This document shows positions 7,847 through 16,594 of a DNA stretch of 64,000 bases, one piece after another. A program made the position numbers and the translations under genes. The stretch comes from an uncultured Prevotellaceae bacterium (GTDB taxonomy: Bacteria > Bacteroidota > Bacteroidia > Bacteroidales > Muribaculaceae): contig ONGE01000002.1 in NCBI GenBank assembly GCA_900317325.1, positions 248,001 through 312,000 of the forward strand, read 5' to 3'. The notes beneath the pieces were generated by a model, which had not been told where the DNA came from, did no database searches, and was given only the letters and a program-made list of their open reading frames with translations. Position 1 is the first letter of the stretch. Each line of letters starts with the position of its first letter.

Positions 7847-10549
7847 GTTTCCCAAGTTGAGCCGGGTGTTAAAGATGGCATACAGGTAACCCGGATTGTC
7901 CTCGCTGCGCTGGGGCAAACTGTTCACCAGGGTGGTCATGCCTGCGCCTGAAATCTGGTTCTTGTAGCATCTGATCATGTTCAACGTGGTGCAACCGGTG
8001 ACATCGAGTTGAGTGAGCCTGTTGTTGCTGACCAGGAGTTTTTGCAGTTCGGTCATGTTTTGAATATTATTCAGGGTGGTGATGGCGCAGTCCTCACAAT
8101 CGAGATAGATCAACCCCCTGCTACTGTAAAGACCTATGATGGAACTCAGGTTCTCATTGTTGTAGCAACGCAGGTGGGTCAAGCCGGTGCAACCGGTGAT
8201 GTTAAGCATTGTCAAATCATTGTAGAAGCAATTGAGCGTTGTCAGTGTCGGGTTGTTCTGCACGAGAATCGTTTTCAAACTGCTCTTGTTGGTGATTTCG
8301 AGCGAAGTCAACTGGTTGTTAATGGCCGACAGTAAAGAGATGTTCCCCATGCCATTGACAGCGCTCAGGTCGGTGAAGTCGCAGTTGTTGCAGTTGAGGA
8401 CGGAGATGGCTTGGCAACTGGCTAGTCCAGTGATGGCACTCAAGTCGGAGTTGTTGTCGCACATCATATCGGTCAGTGCCGAGCAACCTGTGAGGTTCAA
8501 CGAGGTCAGGTTATTGCTGCCGCAATCCAGTGTTGTCAATTTGTTCTTGCCGGACAGATCCAGGCTGGAGAATGCACAACTTTTGACGAAGAGTTTAGTG
8601 AGTTTGGTGCAGTCTGCCAGTCCAGTGATTGTGGCCAGTTCAGGATTTTCGTAACTGCTGAGAATGCCCAGCGATGTGCAACCTTCCACTTGGAGCGTGG
8701 TCAACGCATTCATGTAGCAATAGAGCGAGGTCAATGATGGGTTGCCCGAGACTTTAAGGGTCTTCAGTTTGCTCTTTTCAGTGATAGAGAATGACGTCAA
8801 CATGTTGTTGCGGGCAGCAATCCAGGTGATGTTATTGGCGTTCTGAAGTCCGGTCAGGGTGGTGATAGCGCAGTCCTCGCAGTCAATATAGGTCAGCGCT
8901 ACGCAGTTATCCAGACCCGAGATGCTTTTCAGTTGGGCATTGCTGAAGCAGCGCAGTTCCCTGATTGCGCGGCTGCCTGTGACGTAAAGATTGGTCAGGT
9001 TGTTGTTGCTGGCGTTCAGATTAATCAGCGCAGTGCAGTTGTTGCAATCCAAGTGGAAGAGCGCTGGGTTGTTGATGACTGTGACCGTGGCCAATGTGGG
9101 CATGTCCTGGAGATAAAGATGTGTGAGACTGGACTTGTTGCTGAGCGTGAACGATGAGAACTTGTTGCCCATGCAATTCACGCGAACCAGGTTGGACAGG
9201 TACTGCAAACCGTCCAAGTTGCTCAAGTTACATTCCTGGCAATAGAGGTTCTCGAGCGCATAGCATCCCGATATGTTCAGTTGGTCCAGCAGCGGGCAGT
9301 TATTGCAGTAGAGTTGTTGCAGCGAAGTGCAGTCTTTGACGTTCAGGTAGTTGAGTTTTGGCATATCTGGAACCTGCAATTCCGTCAGATTGGTCTTGCT
9401 GCAGTTGAGCGTTTCCAGTGCGGTGTTGGTCGTCAGGTTGAGCGACGTGATGGCGGTATTGAAGCAGTAGATGTCGGTGAGGGCCGTGCAATTTGTGGTG
9501 GTGAGCGACGTCAAGTTGCTGTTGCCGTTGCAGGTCAGGTATTTCAGTTTGGTCAGACCGCTCACGTCGAGCGAAGTCAGGTTGTTGCTGGCACATGCCA
9601 ACTCAACCAGATTGGTCAGCAGTTTGACGCCCGTCATGTTTGAAATGCCCATGCTGCTGACGTGTAGTTCCGTCAGGTTGGCGAATTCGGTCGAGTTAAG
9701 GAAACCTTTAGGATATAGTCCGAGCAGGTAATTGCGGAACTTGGTGTCGGGGAAGTTGGTGGAGTTGATGAGCAGGGCACAATCCTTGCCGATGATGATG
9801 TCGCGGTTGTAGACGGCCGAGCCGTTCAATGTGATAGTGCCTTGTGAGGAATTCCACACGGCTCCGGCAGGTTGGATGATCCCGTTGCCGTTATTCAGGT
9901 TGAGCGTTCCGGCTTTAAAGACTGGATAACTGGAATTGTTGGTGGCGCGCATGGTGATACCTGTCTTGCCATCAGTGTTTAAGATGTTGACCTGATTGTC
10001 CCAGTCTATCGCCCCCTTCTTGCCATTGATATCCATCGCTCCGTCCAGGGCGAGGGTGCATGAAGACCCGCTAGCGATACCGGCCTTGTTGGTGGATGTC
10101 ACATTCAGTTTTCCGTTCCCGAAGACCTTGATATAAAGTCTATAACTGGAATTGCTGTTGGAATAGATTGCCTCTTCGTTTTCGCTGCTGATGGTGGTGT
10201 TGCCATAGACGTTCATTGTCATGCCCACACCGCTGTCCAAGCGCACCGGAGCAGCATCCTTGGCGCTCAGGTTGTTGGTACCCATCAGTTTCACAATCAG
10301 GCCATTGTTGGACTCGTTGTAAATGCATCGGTTGTCGGTACCCGTGCGGGAGATGGTGACGTTGTTCAGCGTCACCGTGTTGGTCGTGGGGTCATAGGAG
10401 ACTGAGCCACTGATGTTGGAGCCGGTCACGTTGCTGTAGTTGTCACTGTTGACAGCCACGCCACCGATCTTGAAACCGTAGTAGGTGGCCGCCTGGGCCG
10501 ATAACGCGGTCAGCACCAACGCCATCATGAGAAATGTAATCTTTTTCAT
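7823..10549 (-). CDS. Secreted leucine-rich-repeat protein B, tail frameshifted
   Basis: A 908-residue paralog of LRR protein A with the same layout: signal peptide (residues 1-20, ending SAQA), beta-rich N-terminal domain to about 250, then LRRs of the LxCxxNxLTxLxVTGCT type to about 880. It lacks the segment equivalent to 5507-5580 of gene A, which encodes the stretch from DEGN to KRYN. The 74-bp loss shifts the frame, so the protein ends LNLGNAQGKHAG at a TGA inside the dockerin-like region. It converges on gene A with GH125 between them. The promoter and a conserved leader lie upstream. It could still be secreted and functional without its tail. Confidence 0.85.
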   Translation of the reverse strand: MKKITFLMMALVLTALSAQAATYYGFKIGGVAVNSDNYSNVTGSNISGSVSYDPTTNTVTLNNVTISRTGTDNRCIYNESNNGLIVKLMGTNNLSAKDAAPVRLDSGVGMTMNVYGNTTISSENEEAIYSNSNSSYRLYIKVFGNGKLNVTSTNKAGIASGSSCTLALDGAMDINGKKGAIDWDNQVNILNTDGKTGITMRATNNSSYPVFKAGTLNLNNGNGIIQPAGAVWNSSQGTITLNGSAVYNRDIIIGKDCALLINSTNFPDTKFRNYLLGLYPKGFLNSTEFANLTELHVSSMGISNMTGVKLLTNLVELACASNNLTSLDVSGLTKLKYLTCNGNSNLTSLTTTNCTALTDIYCFNTAITSLNLTTNTALETLNCSKTNLTELQVPDMPKLNYLNVKDCTSLQQLYCNNCPLLDQLNISGCYALENLYCQECNLSNLDGLQYLSNLVRVNCMGNKFSSFTLSNKSSLTHLYLQDMPTLATVTVINNPALFHLDCNNCTALINLNASNNNLTNLYVTGSRAIRELRCFSNAQLKSISGLDNCVALTYIDCEDCAITTLTGLQNANNITWIAARNNMLTSFSITEKSKLKTLKVSGNPSLTSLYCYMNALTTLQVEGCTSLGILSSYENPELATITGLADCTKLTKLFVKSCAFSSLDLSGKNKLTTLDCGSNNLTSLNLTGCSALTDMMCDNNSDLSAITGLASCQAISVLNCNNCDFTDLSAVNGMGNISLLSAINNQLTSLEITNKSSLKTILVQNNPTLTTLNCFYNDLTMLNITGCTGLTHLRCYNNENLSSIIGLYSSRGLIYLDCEDCAITTLNNIQNMTELQKLLVSNNRLTQLDVTGCTTLNMIRCYKNQISGAGMTTLVNSLPQRSEDNPGYLYAIFNTRLNLGNAQGKHAG

Positions 10550-10623
10550 AAGCCAAAACCATCGCCTCCTGAGTCCCCCGAATTTGGCTCTGATAGGGTT
10601 GAATGAATGGCGCAGGGACTTGT
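10550..10623 (-). promoter_or_regulatory. Conserved 5' leader of LRR gene B
   Basis: This is the counterpart of 2681-2749. It has the same AAGTCCCTGCGC, GGGGGACTCAGGAGGCGATG and TTTGGCTTATG blocks, with the same possible AGTCCC/GGGACT pairing (10620-10615 with 10577-10572). Sequence between the blocks differs. Confidence 0.5.
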
Positions 10624-10710
10624 TTGTTCTACTGGTCAGTCAAGAACAAAACGCCTTCGTCATGAGAAATCGCTCTTTTCAGTAAGGGGACATCATGCCC
10701 CTCAACCCTG

Positions 10711-10741
10711 CAAAAATAGCATAATAAATAAAAATATACAA
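10711..10741 (-). promoter_or_regulatory. Promoter of LRR gene B
   Basis: -33 TTG (10741-10739) and -7 TATTTTTG (10718-10711) on the minus strand are 20 bp apart. The leader to the ATG is about 155 nt, matching the leader length of gene A. The rest of 10550-10811 holds nothing else recognisable. Confidence 0.65.
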
Positions 10742-10811
10742 GTGTTTTTGCACATTTCCTGTCAATTATGCCAAAATAACGGCGCCACAATACAAAAATA
10801 CGTTCAAATAC

Positions 10812-10842
10812 TTGCAGCAAACCAAAAATGAGATTATATTTG
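10812..10842 (+). promoter_or_regulatory. Promoter of the coiled-coil protein and GH13 operon
   Basis: -33 TTG at 10812-10814 and -7 TATATTTG at 10835-10842, 20 bp apart. This placement rules out translation starting at the TTG at 10812 and supports the ATG at 10872. Confidence 0.75.
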
Positions 10843-10871
10843 CCTGTTGCAACCAAATGGTATTTGGGCCT

Positions 10872-12146
10872 ATGACATTAAAAAGAATACTTGTGACTCT
10901 GCTGGCGTGCATGGCGCTGGCAGCATCGGCACAGCCCACCCAACAACAGCCTGAATGGGAATGGTATCTCGACGAGGTAGTGAGTGAAACCTTCGTCGGT
11001 CGCAACTACTTTGAGTATTATTACACGCCCAGTGCCGCCGACATGGCACAGCAGCGCGATAGGGGAGAAGTGACCTATTTCCTGAACAGCCCCGACGGGC
11101 TCAACAGCAAGAAGGTGCGCGACATGATCGACCGCCTGATGGCCAGCTATGACGACATCAAGGCCGTCAACGACTGGCAAATGACCAGCACGACCTATTG
11201 GAAAGAATTCCGATTCGAGAAGAACAAGTTCCGATTCAGCGTCAAGCGCAAGGCACTCGACGACGGCACCTACTATGTGAGCGTTACCGAGAGCGCCGGC
11301 TACTACAAGTCATTAGGCAAGAAGAGCAAGCAGGAAGCCGAGCCCAAGCCCCAGGCTGTGGACAAAGTGGATAAGCCCACGAGGCACAGCACGCGCGAGC
11401 GCAAGCCCGTCGTCGTCCCCGAGGAGAGCGATGATCAAACTCCCATCGTGAACTTGATTGATGATGACCAGGAAGAAGAGGCCGAGCCTGAAGTGAGCGC
11501 CAAGGAACAGCGCAAACTCGATGCTCAGCGCCGTGAAGCCGAGAAACAAGAAATGCGTCTGAAACAACGGCGCGAACAGGAAAAGCGTCGCCAGGATGCC
11601 AAAGCGCAAAAGGAAGCCGAGAAACTGAAGAAAGCCGAGGAAAAGAAGCAAAAAGCCGAGGAGAAGAAGCAAAGAGAAGAAGAAAAACAGCTCAAAAAGG
11701 AAGAAGAACGTCGCCAGCGCGAGCAGGCTCGCCTCGAGCGGGAACAGGAACGCCAGGAGAAAGCCGCTGCGCGTAAACAAGCTGCGGCACCCAAGCCCGT
11801 CGAGAGCAAGTATCACTGCAACGACGTGGCCCTGTGGCTGAGCGAGAAATATGACTTCACCCAGACTGCCGGAACCAGCGTATCCTGCACCATGTTCTCG
11901 ACCGCCGTCAAGGATGTGGAGATGGCAAAGCTTGCGATCAAGAACGCCCTCAAGGGCAGCAACGCCCGCATGGCAGTGCCCTGGCGCATGAACAACGAGA
12001 CCCGGCAGGTCGAGACAGGCTATTCGGTCGATGACCATGTGCTGGTGTTCACCATCGGCAAGAACGAGGACGACAACATCACCGTCACCATCACCGAGGT
12101 GAGCAACGATGATTTTGAACTATTCAAGCAATCTATCAACAACTAA
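10872..12146 (+). CDS. Exported coiled-coil protein of unknown function
   Basis: A 424-residue protein. The ATG at 10872 is chosen because a signal peptide (MTLKRILVTLLACMALAASA) follows directly and the promoter lies just upstream. Residues about 25-140 form an aromatic-rich domain (WEWYLDEVV, YFEYYYTP). About 150-300 are extremely charged Glu/Lys/Arg/Gln repeats predicted to form a long single helix or coiled coil. The last 110 residues are another folded domain (CNDVALWLSEKYDF). I recognise no named family. Only 13 bp separate it from the GH13 lipoprotein gene, so the two probably form an operon in the cell envelope. Confidence 0.75.
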   Translation: MTLKRILVTLLACMALAASAQPTQQQPEWEWYLDEVVSETFVGRNYFEYYYTPSAADMAQQRDRGEVTYFLNSPDGLNSKKVRDMIDRLMASYDDIKAVNDWQMTSTTYWKEFRFEKNKFRFSVKRKALDDGTYYVSVTESAGYYKSLGKKSKQEAEPKPQAVDKVDKPTRHSTRERKPVVVPEESDDQTPIVNLIDDDQEEEAEPEVSAKEQRKLDAQRREAEKQEMRLKQRREQEKRRQDAKAQKEAEKLKKAEEKKQKAEEKKQREEEKQLKKEEERRQREQARLEREQERQEKAAARKQAAAPKPVESKYHCNDVALWLSEKYDFTQTAGTSVSCTMFSTAVKDVEMAKLAIKNALKGSNARMAVPWRMNNETRQVETGYSVDDHVLVFTIGKNEDDNITVTITEVSNDDFELFKQSINN

Positions 12147-12159
12147 AATTCAATATATT

Positions 12160-13512
12160 ATGAAAAAGCTTCTCTTATTCTTATCATTTTTAGCTCTGGT
12201 GGTGGCCATTGGCTGCAAGCCTAAGGATCACCATGCAATGCCCGTCACCGATAGCTTCATGGTGCCTGAGGTGGCCGACGTAGTGATGTATCAAGTCAAC
12301 CCCAGGGTGTTCGCCCCCTCCAACTCGTTCCAGGCCATCATCAGCCGTCTGGATTCAATCGAGGACCTGGGTGTGAACATGCTGTGGATCATGCCCATCT
12401 ACCCCATCGGTGAGGTAAAGAGCAAGAATTCGCCTTACTCGGTGCGTGATTATAAGGCTGTGGCCCCCGAGTATGGCACGGTCGATGACCTGCGCATGCT
12501 CGTCGAGTCGTGCCACGAGCGCGGTATGGGCGTCATCCTGGACTGGGTCGCCAACCACACGGCATGGGACAACGTGTGGGTTGAGCAACACCCCGACTGG
12601 TACACCCATGACTCGACAGGCAACATCATCTTCCCGCCGGGTACCGACTGGACCGATGTCGCCGACCTGAACTACGACAACAAGGAAATGCGCGCAGCGA
12701 TGGTCGATGCGATGCGCTATTGGGTGGACTCGGTCGGTGTGGACGGTTTCCGCTGTGATGTCGCCGACCAGGTGCCCGCCGATTTCTGGCTCGACTGCAT
12801 CAAGACCTTGCGCAACTCGGCCAAGCCGCGCCGCCTGATCATGCTTGCCGAGGGTGCCAATCCCGACAACTTCACGGCCGGATTCGACCTGAACTATGCC
12901 TGGGAATTCATGGGCGCCATCGCTCAAGTAATGAAAGGTGATGCCAAGGTGGGCAAGCTCATCAGCGTGGACAAGAACGAGTACAAGGATATGGGCCCGG
13001 GCAAATTCAAACTCAGGTTCACCACCAACCATGACGAAGCCACCAAGGCTTCGCCCATCAAGCTCTATGGTGGACCGCGGGCTTCGATGGCTGCCTTTGT
13101 AGCCACCACGATGATCCACGGCGGCATGCTCATCTACGGCTCACAAGAGGTGGGTTATCCCGAGACCATCAATTTCTTCCACTATGTACCTGTTGACTGG
13201 AACGCCAATCCCGCCATGCGCGAAGAGTACAAGAAACTCGTCTCGATCTACAACGATCACCCGGCACTGCGCAGCAGCGGCAAGTGCCTCCCCTTCGACG
13301 ACGATGAGAACAACGTCCTGTGTGTGGACCGTGTACTCAACAACGACAATGTGCTGGTGATTGTCAATGTGCGCAATGCGGCACACGGCATCGATGTGCC
13401 CGGCATGTGGGCTGGCCAAACGGCTGTCAACCTGATGACCGGCATGCCCATCGAACTGAAGCGCCACATCACGCTCCAGCCCTACGAGTACCTCCTGCTC
13501 GGCAAGAAATAA
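12160..13512 (+). CDS. GH13 alpha-amylase family lipoprotein
   Basis: A 450-residue protein. The start at 12160 gives a lipoprotein signal ending VVAIGC, so it is membrane-anchored by a lipidated Cys and probably periplasmic or surface-exposed. The GH13 barrel shows all conserved regions: DWVANHTA, GFRCDVAD with nucleophile Asp200, LAEGA with acid Glu231, and TTNHDEA with Asp292. A short C-terminal beta domain follows. It likely cleaves alpha-1,4-glucans, though GH13 specificity (amylase, maltodextrinase, transferase) is not set by these motifs. It shares a transcript with the upstream coiled-coil gene and is followed by a terminator at 13532-13567. No SusC/SusD genes are nearby. Confidence 0.92.
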   Translation: MKKLLLFLSFLALVVAIGCKPKDHHAMPVTDSFMVPEVADVVMYQVNPRVFAPSNSFQAIISRLDSIEDLGVNMLWIMPIYPIGEVKSKNSPYSVRDYKAVAPEYGTVDDLRMLVESCHERGMGVILDWVANHTAWDNVWVEQHPDWYTHDSTGNIIFPPGTDWTDVADLNYDNKEMRAAMVDAMRYWVDSVGVDGFRCDVADQVPADFWLDCIKTLRNSAKPRRLIMLAEGANPDNFTAGFDLNYAWEFMGAIAQVMKGDAKVGKLISVDKNEYKDMGPGKFKLRFTTNHDEATKASPIKLYGGPRASMAAFVATTMIHGGMLIYGSQEVGYPETINFFHYVPVDWNANPAMREEYKKLVSIYNDHPALRSSGKCLPFDDDENNVLCVDRVLNNDNVLVIVNVRNAAHGIDVPGMWAGQTAVNLMTGMPIELKRHITLQPYEYLLLGKK

Positions 13513-13531
13513 CCCGAATGAATACCTGACA

Positions 13532-13567
13532 AATGAGGGCGCTTCAAGACGAAGTGCCCTCATTTTT
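13532..13567 (+). terminator. Terminator of the GH13 lipoprotein operon
   Basis: AATGAGGGCGCTTC (13532-13545) pairs with GAAGTGCCCTCATT (13551-13564) with one mismatch, then a T run to 13567. The AT-rich stretch to 13936 contains no gene, only the -7 box TACCTTTG at 13895-13902 for the next gene. Confidence 0.75.
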
Positions 13568-13936
13568 GCCCCTTGGGGCAAAAAAAATCCCCGACTCACG
13601 CCGTGGATCATTTTTGAAAAAAATCTAATTAACCTCTAATACCATTAACATAAACCTTAAAACTAAATCTTAACCTTTCAACTGAATGACCCCGTGCTTC
13701 ACAGCACCTGTCATTAGTGTAATGATGAAAAATCGGGTGCAAAGGTAATGCTAAATATGTTATTAAACATAATTTTTGAACAAGAAAATGCTTATTGTTA
13801 ACATTTTTTAATATTTATAGCCTTTTTTTGTGGTTTTTAGGCCTCCTAAGAGAGAAAATGTCCTCCCTCAAAAGCCTACCTTGAAAAAAACTATTACCTT
13901 TGCACCCAATTTATAATAACACTATCAAACACGTTT

Positions 13937-14548
13937 ATGAAAAACAAGTTTTTATTGGCCGCTTTGGTCGTTTGTGCATCTATGAGTATCCCTGCCCAGG
14001 CACAAGATGAAATGGATACCCGTCATGAGGTTGCCATCAGCTATGGTGCCGTGCCCAATTCGGTATGGGTGGACGCCTACACTGATATCATTCCCGCAAT
14101 ATTCGGCGAGAAACGCGAGGGCAAGAACTACTTTGGTCCCATCGGACTGGAATATTACTATCACACCAGCCCATTGATTGGCGTGGGAGCTGTTGCCGTA
14201 TTTGCCACCAGCAAGCAGGACTGTCTCTACCATGACATCCAGACTTCGGCCATCACCAAGTCATTCTTCTCCTTCATGCCGTCGGCAAAATTCAACTGGC
14301 TGCGCAAGAAGAACTGGGGCCTGTACTCCAAGGTGGCTGCGGGTGCCTCTTACGCCTACTTCACCGATGAGGATTATGATGACAACGGCAAGAAAAACGG
14401 CGATAAGACCATCTCTAAGGATCTGCTGTTCAATTTCCAGGCATCGCTGATTGGTGTCGAGGCAGGCTCCGCACACGTGCGTGCATTTGCCGAGTTCGGT
14501 GTCGGCGAGCAAGGTATTGCCTTCGGTGGCTTGCGCTATAAGTTCTGA
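13937..14548 (+). CDS. Outer-membrane beta-barrel protein, tandem copy 1
   Basis: A 203-residue protein with signal peptide MKNKFLLAALVVCASMSIPAQA and a C-terminal Phe (GGLRYKF), the usual end of small outer-membrane barrels. Alternating aromatic beta strands (LEYYYHTSPLIGVGAVAVF, FNWLRKKNWGLYSKVAAGASYAYF) suggest eight strands. The family is porin-like or OMP_b-brl; the ligand is unknown. A near-identical layout follows at 14676, so the pair arose by tandem duplication. The promoter -7 box TACCTTTG is at 13895-13902. Confidence 0.82.
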   Translation: MKNKFLLAALVVCASMSIPAQAQDEMDTRHEVAISYGAVPNSVWVDAYTDIIPAIFGEKREGKNYFGPIGLEYYYHTSPLIGVGAVAVFATSKQDCLYHDIQTSAITKSFFSFMPSAKFNWLRKKNWGLYSKVAAGASYAYFTDEDYDDNGKKNGDKTISKDLLFNFQASLIGVEAGSAHVRAFAEFGVGEQGIAFGGLRYKF

Positions 14549-14572
14549 TATAATCATCCAACCCAAGATAAT

Positions 14573-14608
14573 AAGCGGCTCGGAGCTCATTCTCCGACCG
14601 CTTTTTTG
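14573..14608 (+). terminator. Terminator of barrel gene 1, overlapping the next promoter
   Basis: AAGCGGCTCGGAG (14573-14585) and CTCCGACCGCTT (14592-14603) form the stem, followed by TTTTTT. The T tract and following G at 14606-14608 also serve as the TTG -33 element of the downstream copy. Confidence 0.75.
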
Positions 14609-14636
14609 TTAGGCTCATGGATTTTCTCTAATTTTG
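14606..14636 (+). promoter_or_regulatory. Promoter of barrel gene 2
   Basis: -33 TTG at 14606-14608 and -7 TAATTTTG at 14629-14636, 20 bp apart. It partly overlaps the terminator of copy 1, so each tandem copy has its own transcript. Confidence 0.65.
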
Positions 14637-14675
14637 CAACATAATAGCTTATTTAATACATTAAATACATCCATA

Positions 14676-15290
14676 ATGAAAAACAAGTTTTTATTTGCAG
14701 CTCTGGTCGCTTGTGCATTCGTGTGTATGCCGGCCCAAGCCCAGGACGATGCACAAGATCCTCGTCACGAGATTGCCGTCAGCTACGGCGCTATACCCAA
14801 TTCGATATGGATTGACGTTTTCAGCAAGGTCGGTGCCGGCATTTTCGGCGAGAGCAGCAAGAACGACCACTACGTTGGCCCCCTCGGCCTGGAATACTAT
14901 TATCACACCAGCCCGCTGGTGGGCGTCGGCGCTGTAGCCGTCTTCGCCAGCAACAATGAGGATGCCTTCAGGAAAGAGCGCCTCAACAGCCACAAGCTAC
15001 GCTCCTACTACACCCTCATGCCGTCGGTGAAATTCAACTGGCTGCGCAAGAACAGTTGGGGCCTGTACTCCAAAGTAGCCGTCGGTGCATCAGTGGCCCG
15101 CTTCAGCGACCAGGACTATAACGAGAACGGCAAACTCACAGGCGAGAAAAACATCACCAACGATGTGTTTTTCAATTTCCAGGCCTCGTTGATCGGCATC
15201 GAAGCCGGCAACCAGCAGGTGCGCGGTTTTGCCGAAGTGGGTGTCGGCGAGCAGGGTATTTTCCTGGGTGGAGTGCGCTATAAATTCTAA
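14676..15290 (+). CDS. Outer-membrane beta-barrel protein, tandem copy 2
   Basis: A 204-residue paralog of the preceding gene, starting at 14676 (signal peptide MKNKFLFAALVACAFVCMPAQA). It keeps the same strand motifs (LEYYYHTSPLVGVGAVAVF, KFNWLRKNSWGLYSKVAVGA) and the same C-terminal RYKF. The most variable parts are the predicted loops (residues 55-65 and 95-110), as expected if surface loops diversified after duplication. It ends 20 bp before the next gene, so read-through into the fucose-isomerase-like gene is possible. Confidence 0.82.
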   Translation: MKNKFLFAALVACAFVCMPAQAQDDAQDPRHEIAVSYGAIPNSIWIDVFSKVGAGIFGESSKNDHYVGPLGLEYYYHTSPLVGVGAVAVFASNNEDAFRKERLNSHKLRSYYTLMPSVKFNWLRKNSWGLYSKVAVGASVARFSDQDYNENGKLTGEKNITNDVFFNFQASLIGIEAGNQQVRGFAEVGVGEQGIFLGGVRYKF

Positions 15291-15310
15291 CGCTTAAAAA
15301 GACTGCCGAC

Positions 15311-16549
15311 ATGATGAAACTGAATCTGATTACCTTCGCCTCGTCGCTAGCGACCCGTGAGTCCATTTTTACCGATCATCACGAGTTGCTCGACGCCATC
15401 GCCGAGAAATATGAGGTAAAATACATCTTCCCCGAGGAACTTGATGACAAACCCGCCGACGGCGCCACGATGGTGCTCGTGGGCAGCGGTGGTGTGGAAG
15501 AGATGGTCAAGGCCAACATCGACCGCCTGCCGCCCTATGTGGTACTCATTGCCGACGGCTTGAAGAATTCGCTCGCCGCCTCGCTCGAGATCCTGTCGTG
15601 GATGCGCCTCAACAGCCGCCATGGACGCGTGCTGCACGGCCCCACCGGTTTCATCATGCAGGGCATCGACGACTACGCTGCCGCCAACGAGGGTGTCGCA
15701 CGTCTGCGCGGTAAGCGCGTGGGCGTGATCGGCAAGCCCTCAGGGTGGCTCATCGCCAGCAACGTGGACTATCAGACAATGCATGAGCGTTGGGGCGTAG
15801 AGATGGTGGATGTACCCCTCGACGAGGTGGTCACGGGCTATGAGGCCGTTGCCGCCGACGAGGTGCAGGACATCACCGATGCGTTCATCAGCAAGGCTGT
15901 CGGTGTCAAGGAGCCGTCGCGCGACGAGGTCGTCAAGGCGATGCGCCTCTACCGCTCGGTTAAGAGCATCGTGGAGCGCTACCGCTTGGACGCTTTCACC
16001 CTCAACTGCTTTGACCTGATTCCCACGACCCGCACGACGGGTTGCGTAGCCCTGGCACTGCTCAACCAGGAGGGTATTCCCGCCGGATGCGAGGGAGACG
16101 AGCAGACCCTGCTCACCATGCTGGCAGTACAAGCCGCCACGGGCGAGATGACCTTCATGGCCAACCCGTCCAGGATTCTGGACAATGCTGCCCACGAGAT
16201 GGTGTTTGCCCATTGCACCATAGCCCCCGCAATGACCGACCGTTACATCGTGCGCGACCACTACGAGTCGCTGAGCGGTGTCGCCGTCGAGGGGATTTTC
16301 GAGCCGATGGACATGACCGTCGTCAAGTGTGGCGGCAGGGGCATGGAACGCTTCTTCATCAGCAGGGCGCATCTGCTCGAGTGCACCACCAATCCCAACA
16401 TGTGCCGCACCCAGCTGCACCTGCGCCTCGGCGAGCCGCTCGACTATTTCCTGGAACGCAGTATCGGCAACCACCACGTGATTGTCAAGGGCGACCATGT
16501 TGATAAGCTGACAGCCGTTTTCAAGCTTCTCGACTCCCAGATAATCTGA
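15311..16549 (+). CDS. L-fucose/L-arabinose isomerase-like protein
   Basis: A 412-residue cytosolic protein. The N-terminal half is a Rossmann-like alpha/beta fold (VLVGSGGVEEMV, LRGKRVGVIGKPSGW). The C-terminal half carries the isomerase-like block TGCVALALLNQEGIPAGCEG, followed by DEQTLLTMLAVQAATGE and MVFAHCTIAP, which aligns with the metal-site region of fucose and arabinose isomerases. It is shorter than true FucI (about 590 residues) and belongs to the broader isomerase-like group, so the substrate is not known. ATG 15311 and 15314 are adjacent; either could start. The sugar-kinase-like gene follows 45 bp later. Confidence 0.75.
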   Translation: MMKLNLITFASSLATRESIFTDHHELLDAIAEKYEVKYIFPEELDDKPADGATMVLVGSGGVEEMVKANIDRLPPYVVLIADGLKNSLAASLEILSWMRLNSRHGRVLHGPTGFIMQGIDDYAAANEGVARLRGKRVGVIGKPSGWLIASNVDYQTMHERWGVEMVDVPLDEVVTGYEAVAADEVQDITDAFISKAVGVKEPSRDEVVKAMRLYRSVKSIVERYRLDAFTLNCFDLIPTTRTTGCVALALLNQEGIPAGCEGDEQTLLTMLAVQAATGEMTFMANPSRILDNAAHEMVFAHCTIAPAMTDRYIVRDHYESLSGVAVEGIFEPMDMTVVKCGGRGMERFFISRAHLLECTTNPNMCRTQLHLRLGEPLDYFLERSIGNHHVIVKGDHVDKLTAVFKLLDSQII

Positions 16550-16594
16550 ACTCTCCGAGAACTCTGAGAGCTTCAAGCTCTCCTATTCACCATC

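Noticed and set aside
10812-10871. Upstream TTG start for the coiled-coil protein
   Set aside because: The TTG is the -33 promoter element, and a signal peptide starts at the ATG at 10872.
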